From Trebonia sp. (GTDB taxonomy: Bacteria > Actinomycetota > Actinomycetes > Streptosporangiales > Streptosporangiaceae), in NCBI GenBank assembly GCA_030038035.1, contig JASHPP010000200.1:1-8231 (forward strand): 8,231 nt of DNA, written 5' to 3'. The position numbers and the translations under genes are program-made. Below the pieces are notes generated by a model, which was not told the origin of the DNA, ran no database searches, and saw only the letters and a list, made by a program, of their open reading frames with translations. Shown here in pieces: positions 5,851 through 8,231 of the stretch. Numbering within the stretch: the stretch's first letter is position 1; every line of letters starts with the position of its first letter.

Positions 5851-5884
5851 AAAGCCCCGGGCCAGGAAGGCCAGGGGCTTTTTT
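5851..5884 (+). terminator. Intrinsic terminator of the aroF leader
   Basis: Stem AAAGCCCC (5851-5858) with GGGGCTTT (5874-5881), one G/A mismatch, inner stem GGCC/GGCC (5860-5863 with 5869-5872), loop AGGAA, then T's through 5884 (TTTTTT from 5879). It is the only textbook terminator in the window. It could also end transcripts of the PASTA kinase arriving from upstream. Confidence 0.9.
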
Positions 5885-5888
5885 CGTT

Positions 5889-5997
5889 GGGCACTTTTCG
5901 CCGGGCAGTCACGGTTTCGCCGGGCAGTTACGGTTTCGCCGGGCAGTCACGGTTTCGCCGGGCACTTACGGTTTCACTGGGCACTTACGGTTTCACT
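5889..5997 (+). repeat. 19-bp tandem repeat array in the aroF 5' UTR
   Basis: Consensus GGGCA(G/C)T(T/C)ACGGTTTC(G/A)C(C/T), with full copies at 5903, 5922, 5941, 5960 and 5979. A shortened 14-bp copy at 5889-5902 looks like the unit with ACGGT deleted. Copies 2 and 4 are identical, and the last two are identical, differing from the middle copies in ending in CACT. The array starts 5 nt after the terminator T-run and stops just before the aroF ribosome binding site, so it is transcribed only on read-through. There are no spacers, so it is not CRISPR. Function unknown: protein-binding sites, RNA structure or a neutral minisatellite are all possible. Confidence 0.92.
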
Positions 5998-5998
5998 C

Positions 5999-6006
5999 GA
6001 GGAAGG
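5999..6006 (+). promoter_or_regulatory. Ribosome binding site of aroF
   Basis: GAGGAAGG ends 8 nt before ATG 6015. It supports that start over the nearby ATG at 6027 and shows aroF is translated independently of the leader peptide. Confidence 0.65.
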
Positions 6007-6014
6007 CCGGTCGG

Positions 6015-7097
6015 ATGGTAGTGGTGATGGACGCGGAGGCGACCGAGGCAGATGCTGACAACGTGGTCAGCCTGGTGCGCGAGGCGGGCGGCGAGGCGTT
6101 CGTCAGCCGCGGCGTGTCCAGGACGATCATCGGGCTCAGCGGCGACATCGACCACCTCGCCACGCTCAACCTGCCCGCACAGCCAGGAGTCAGCGATGTC
6201 GTCAGGATCTCCGTCCCGTACAAGCTGGTCAGCAGGGAGCACCGCCGCGAGCGTTCGGTGATCCGGGTCGCGGGGGTGCCGATCGGGCCGGACACGCTGA
6301 CGGTGATCGCCGGGCCGTGCGCGGTCGAGACGCCCGAGCAGGCCCTGCAGTCGGCGCTGATGGCGAAGGCGGCGGGCGCGTCGCTGCTGCGCGGCGGCGC
6401 CTACAAGCCGCGCAGCTCCCCGTACGCGTTCCAGGGCCTCGGCGAGGCCGGCCTGCGCATCCTCGCGGACGTTCGGGAAGCGACCGGCCTGCCCATCGTC
6501 ACCGAGGTCGTCGACCCCGGCGACGTGGACCTGGTCGCCTCGTACGCGGACATGCTGCAGGTCGGCACCCGCAACATGCAGAACTTCCCGCTGCTGCAGG
6601 CCGTCGGCCGCGCCGGCCGGCCCGTCATGCTCAAGCGCGGCATGAGCGCCACGATCGAGGAGTGGCTGATGGCCGCCGAGTACATCGCGCAGCGCGGCAA
6701 CACCGACATCGTGCTGTGCGAGCGCGGCATAAGGACGTTCGAGAACGCGACCCGCAACACCCTGGACATCAGCGCCGTCCCGGTCGCGCAGCGGCTGTCC
6801 CACCTGCCGGTGATCGTGGACCCGTCGCATTCCGGCGGCCGCAGGGACCTGGTCCTCCCGCTGTCCCGGGCCGCGATTGCGGTCGGCGCCGATGGCATCA
6901 TCGTCGACGTCCACCCGCACCCGGAGACCGCGCTGTGCGACGGCCCGCAAGCGCTCATCGACTCGGACCTGCGGGAGCTGGCGAGCGTCGCGCTGCACCT
7001 GTCGCCGCTTGTCGGCCGGACGCTGACCCCCGCGCCTGACGCCGCTAACGGCCGGCCCCGCGCTAAGCCGGACGCGCTAACGGCCGGCCCGCGCTAA
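6015..7097 (+). CDS. aroF: 3-deoxy-7-phosphoheptulonate (DAHP) synthase, type I-beta with N-terminal regulatory domain
   Basis: Condenses phosphoenolpyruvate and erythrose 4-phosphate to DAHP, the first step of the shikimate pathway. The 360 residues align closely, apparently without gaps, with Thermotoga maritima DAHP synthase (338 residues) as I recall it. Residues 1 to about 66 are the ferredoxin-like regulatory domain, which in the Thermotoga enzyme gives Tyr/Phe feedback inhibition. The TIM barrel follows with LVSRE, IAGPCAVE, LRGGAYKPRSSPYAFQGLG, VGTRNMQN, LKRGM, CERGIRTFENATRNTLDISAVP and VDPSHSGGRRDLV. Metal ligands: Cys102, His272 and Asp309 are conserved, but position 298, Glu in Thermotoga, is Asp (IIVDVHP). 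The tail from about 339 to 360 is extra and is encoded by a repeat. Start ATG 6015 matches the Thermotoga N-terminus and has a good RBS. Likely controlled by the upstream attenuator and allosterically. Mycobacterium has an unrelated-sequence type II enzyme near pknL instead. Confidence 0.96.
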   Translation: MVVVMDAEATEADADNVVSLVREAGGEAFVSRGVSRTIIGLSGDIDHLATLNLPAQPGVSDVVRISVPYKLVSREHRRERSVIRVAGVPIGPDTLTVIAGPCAVETPEQALQSALMAKAAGASLLRGGAYKPRSSPYAFQGLGEAGLRILADVREATGLPIVTEVVDPGDVDLVASYADMLQVGTRNMQNFPLLQAVGRAGRPVMLKRGMSATIEEWLMAAEYIAQRGNTDIVLCERGIRTFENATRNTLDISAVPVAQRLSHLPVIVDPSHSGGRRDLVLPLSRAAIAVGADGIIVDVHPHPETALCDGPQALIDSDLRELASVALHLSPLVGRTLTPAPDAANGRPRAKPDALTAGPR

Positions 7098-7109
7098 CCG
7101 GCCGTTAGC
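7044..7109 (+). repeat. Direct repeats and hairpin spanning the aroF stop codon; possible U-less terminator
   Basis: GCTAACGGCCGGCCC occurs at 7044-7058 and 7076-7090, each followed by a near-identical GCGCTAA. The core GCTAACGGCCGG (7076-7087) is exactly inverted as CCGGCCGTTAGC (7098-7109), giving a 12-bp stem with a 10-nt loop that contains the TAA stop (7095-7097). No T-run follows, so this would be the stem-only kind of terminator proposed for high-GC actinobacteria, or an mRNA 3'-end stabiliser. An alternative smaller hairpin is GCTAAC/GTTAGC at 7093-7109. Confidence 0.7.
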
Positions 7110-7166
7110 TCGATCGGTTCGAATTACGCGCGACGGCCAGTTTCATTGGGCCGGTTTTACCGATTT

Positions 7167-7182
7167 TGTGATCTCCATCACA
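7167..7182. promoter_or_regulatory. CRP-type binding site upstream of the second kinase
   Basis: TGTGA-TCTCCA-TCACA is a perfect match to the CRP/GlxR-family consensus TGTGA-N6-TCACA. It lies in the 190-bp gap between aroF and the second kinase, 106 bp before the ATG. Relative to the -10 candidate at 7201-7206 its centre would be near -38, close to the class II activator position. The match is seen directly; binding and cAMP control are inferred. Confidence 0.65.
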
Positions 7183-7200
7183 GTTCATTGGGATATGGGC

Positions 7201-7206
7201 TATATT
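7201..7206 (+). promoter_or_regulatory. -10 candidate of the second kinase
   Basis: TATATT in a locally AT-richer stretch. No -35 consensus is present at 17-18 bp; the CRP-type palindrome overlaps that position, as expected for an activator-dependent promoter. A transcript from here would have a 5' UTR of about 75 nt that includes two CCCGGG-containing segments able to pair (about 7250-7256 and 7270-7276). Confidence 0.45.
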
Positions 7207-7287
7207 TTCCCGCGCGAGGCCGCAGGGACCGCTCGCCGCCGTCGAGATACCCGGGGACCGGACTGTCATCCCGGGGTGGGAGGGTAT

Positions 7288-8231
7288 ATGCCCGAGCTTC
7301 CTTATGTTGGCGACGAGTTCGCGGGCTACCGATTGCGAGCCGTCCTCGGGCACGGCGGCATGAGCATTGTCTACGAAGCGGAAAATCCGCAGCTTGGTGA
7401 CCTTATCGCGGTCAAGGTGCTCGCATCTGAGCTTGCCGAGGACGACGCCTTCCGCACGCGTTTCCTCGCGGAATCACGCATTGCCGCCTCGATGAACCAC
7501 CCGCACGTCATCCCCGTCCTCGGCGTGGGGTCAAGCGACGGGCTGCTGTACCTGGTGATGCGCTGCGTCTCAGGCACCACCCTGCGGCAGACGATCGCCG
7601 AGCGCGGCCGGCTGCAGCCGGAGACCGCCGTCTTCCTGCTCAGTCAGGCCGCGCAGGCACTGGACGCCGCGCACCGCGCCGGGCTCGTGCACAGGGACGT
7701 CAAGCCGGGGAACCTGCTGATCGAACGGGACGACGACGAGCCAAGCCCTGGATACCTGTACCTCGCCGACTTCGGGATCTGCGGCTGGAGCACGGCACGC
7801 ACCGGGCTGACCTCGACGGGACAGTTCGCGGGCACGGCCGACTATGTTGCCCCCGAGCAGGTGCGCGGCGGGCTGCCCGTGTGGGGCTCGGCCGACCAGT
7901 ATTCGCTGGGCTGCGTGCTTTATGAGTGCCTGACAGGCAAGGTGCCGTTCGGAACGCACCCGGCAGCGGCAATCGCCAGGGCGCACGGCGAAGACCTCCC
8001 CGCGCCCGCCACGCGGCTCCAGCCCAGCCTGCCGCCCGCGATCGAGGAGGTGTTCGCCCGTGTGCTCACCGAGGAGCCCAGCGAGCGGTACGGCACCTGT
8101 CGCGAGTTCATGCAGGCGGCCCGCGTCGCGCTGGGCGACGCGGCGGCCACGCCGCTGTCCGGCCGCGGCTCGCCCGTGTTCCAGCCGGCGCAGGCACCCG
8201 CCGGCGATCGATCCGGCGCCGGGGGCGCCCC
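7288..8231 (+). CDS. Second Ser/Thr protein kinase (3' end outside window)
   Basis: A Hanks-type kinase open to the right edge, 314 residues visible. Start ATG 7288 follows GGGAGGG by 3 nt; this short spacing is acceptable, and no better start exists. Glycine-rich loop LGHGGMSIVY (20-29), AVKV with Lys43, helix-C Glu62, HRDVKPGN (135-142, catalytic Asp137), an acidic insert ERDDDEPSPG (146-155), DFG (161-163), activation-loop Thr172, Thr175, Ser176 and Thr177, and APE (188-190). All residues needed for activity are present. The kinase domain ends near residue 272, followed by a Pro/Gly/Ala-rich linker (FQPAQAPAGDRSGAGGAP). What follows, such as a membrane helix or sensor domain, is outside the window. 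It is unlike the PASTA kinase upstream in linker and loop details, so not a recent duplicate. Probably transcribed from its own promoter with a CRP-type site. Substrates unknown. Confidence 0.93.
   Translation, partial: MPELPYVGDEFAGYRLRAVLGHGGMSIVYEAENPQLGDLIAVKVLASELAEDDAFRTRFLAESRIAASMNHPHVIPVLGVGSSDGLLYLVMRCVSGTTLRQTIAERGRLQPETAVFLLSQAAQALDAAHRAGLVHRDVKPGNLLIERDDDEPSPGYLYLADFGICGWSTARTGLTSTGQFAGTADYVAPEQVRGGLPVWGSADQYSLGCVLYECLTGKVPFGTHPAAAIARAHGEDLPAPATRLQPSLPPAIEEVFARVLTEEPSERYGTCREFMQAARVALGDAAATPLSGRGSPVFQPAQAPAGDRSGAGGA

Larger units (their letters stand above)
5763..5884 (+). promoter_or_regulatory. Ribosome-mediated transcription attenuator upstream of aroF
   Basis: Three competing structures can be drawn. 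(1) The control codons pair with the next segment: CTGGTT (5783-5788) with AACCGG (5793-5798), loop TGGT. ACCGG (5794-5798) can also pair with CCGGT (5808-5812). (2) Antiterminator: GGCTCGGG (5797-5804) with CCCGGGCC (5856-5863), 8 bp with one G-U. (3) Terminator 5851-5884. Structure 2 uses the 5' arm of 3, so they are exclusive. A ribosome stalled at Phe/Trp codons would block structure 1, free 5797-5804 for the antiterminator and allow read-through into aroF; smooth translation would leave the terminator. The pairings are seen in the sequence; the mechanism follows classical trp/phe attenuation; activity is inferred. Confidence 0.72.

Noticed and set aside
5763..5884. T-box or other riboswitch upstream of aroF
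   Set aside because: No T-box sequence or known aptamer pattern is recognisable, and the short Phe/Trp ORF explains the element better as ribosome-mediated attenuation.
5889..5997. CRISPR-like short repeats
   Set aside because: The units are head to tail with no spacers and vary in sequence; no cas gene is near. It is a tandem repeat.

Overview
The window is high-GC DNA of actinobacterial type. Third codon positions are strongly GC-biased, several genes have TANNNT -10 hexamers placed for leaderless mRNAs, and the gene set (MetF, an Rv2175c-like DNA-binding protein, a PknL-like Ser/Thr kinase, a DAHP synthase) matches a neighbourhood known from Mycobacterium and Streptomyces. I cannot name the genus; a Streptosporangiales-like or related filamentous actinomycete is a guess. 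No rRNA, tRNA, insertion sequence, CRISPR array or prophage gene is visible.

Layout. Positions 1-3629 are read on the minus strand: metF (3' end cut by the left edge), an Rv2175c-like winged-helix protein, a two-gene unit (SRPBCC/AHSA1 protein followed by an ArsR-type repressor, 4-bp overlap), and an FAD/NAD(P)H ferredoxin-reductase-like oxidoreductase. A divergent intergenic region (3630-3826) with four perfect copies of a 13-bp G-rich repeat separates these from the plus-strand genes: a membrane Ser/Thr kinase with four extracellular PASTA repeats, a 23-codon leader peptide with an attenuator, a type I-beta DAHP synthase (aroF), and a second Ser/Thr kinase cut by the right edge.

The most interesting region is 5744-6014. 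Directly after the PASTA kinase there is a TATAGT -10 box, 7 nt later the ATG of a short ORF beginning MRTQFWFWFG (Phe-Trp-Phe-Trp-Phe), then mutually exclusive hairpins and a strong intrinsic terminator with six T's. The first gene downstream is the first enzyme of aromatic amino acid synthesis. This reads as ribosome-mediated attenuation of aroF by charged tRNA-Phe and tRNA-Trp. Between terminator and aroF lies an array of 19-bp tandem repeats (five full and one shortened copy) that would form most of the read-through 5' UTR.

How the parts may work together: the kinase and the Rv2175c-like protein are a known enzyme-substrate pair in M. tuberculosis, where the genes are adjacent and divergent; here three minus-strand genes (oxidoreductase, SRPBCC, ArsR) sit between them. 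The SRPBCC-ArsR unit has its own cluster of CATTCA(T/G)CC motifs upstream, a likely operator. The second kinase has a perfect CRP-type palindrome upstream, suggesting cAMP-type control. Functional links beyond these are inference.
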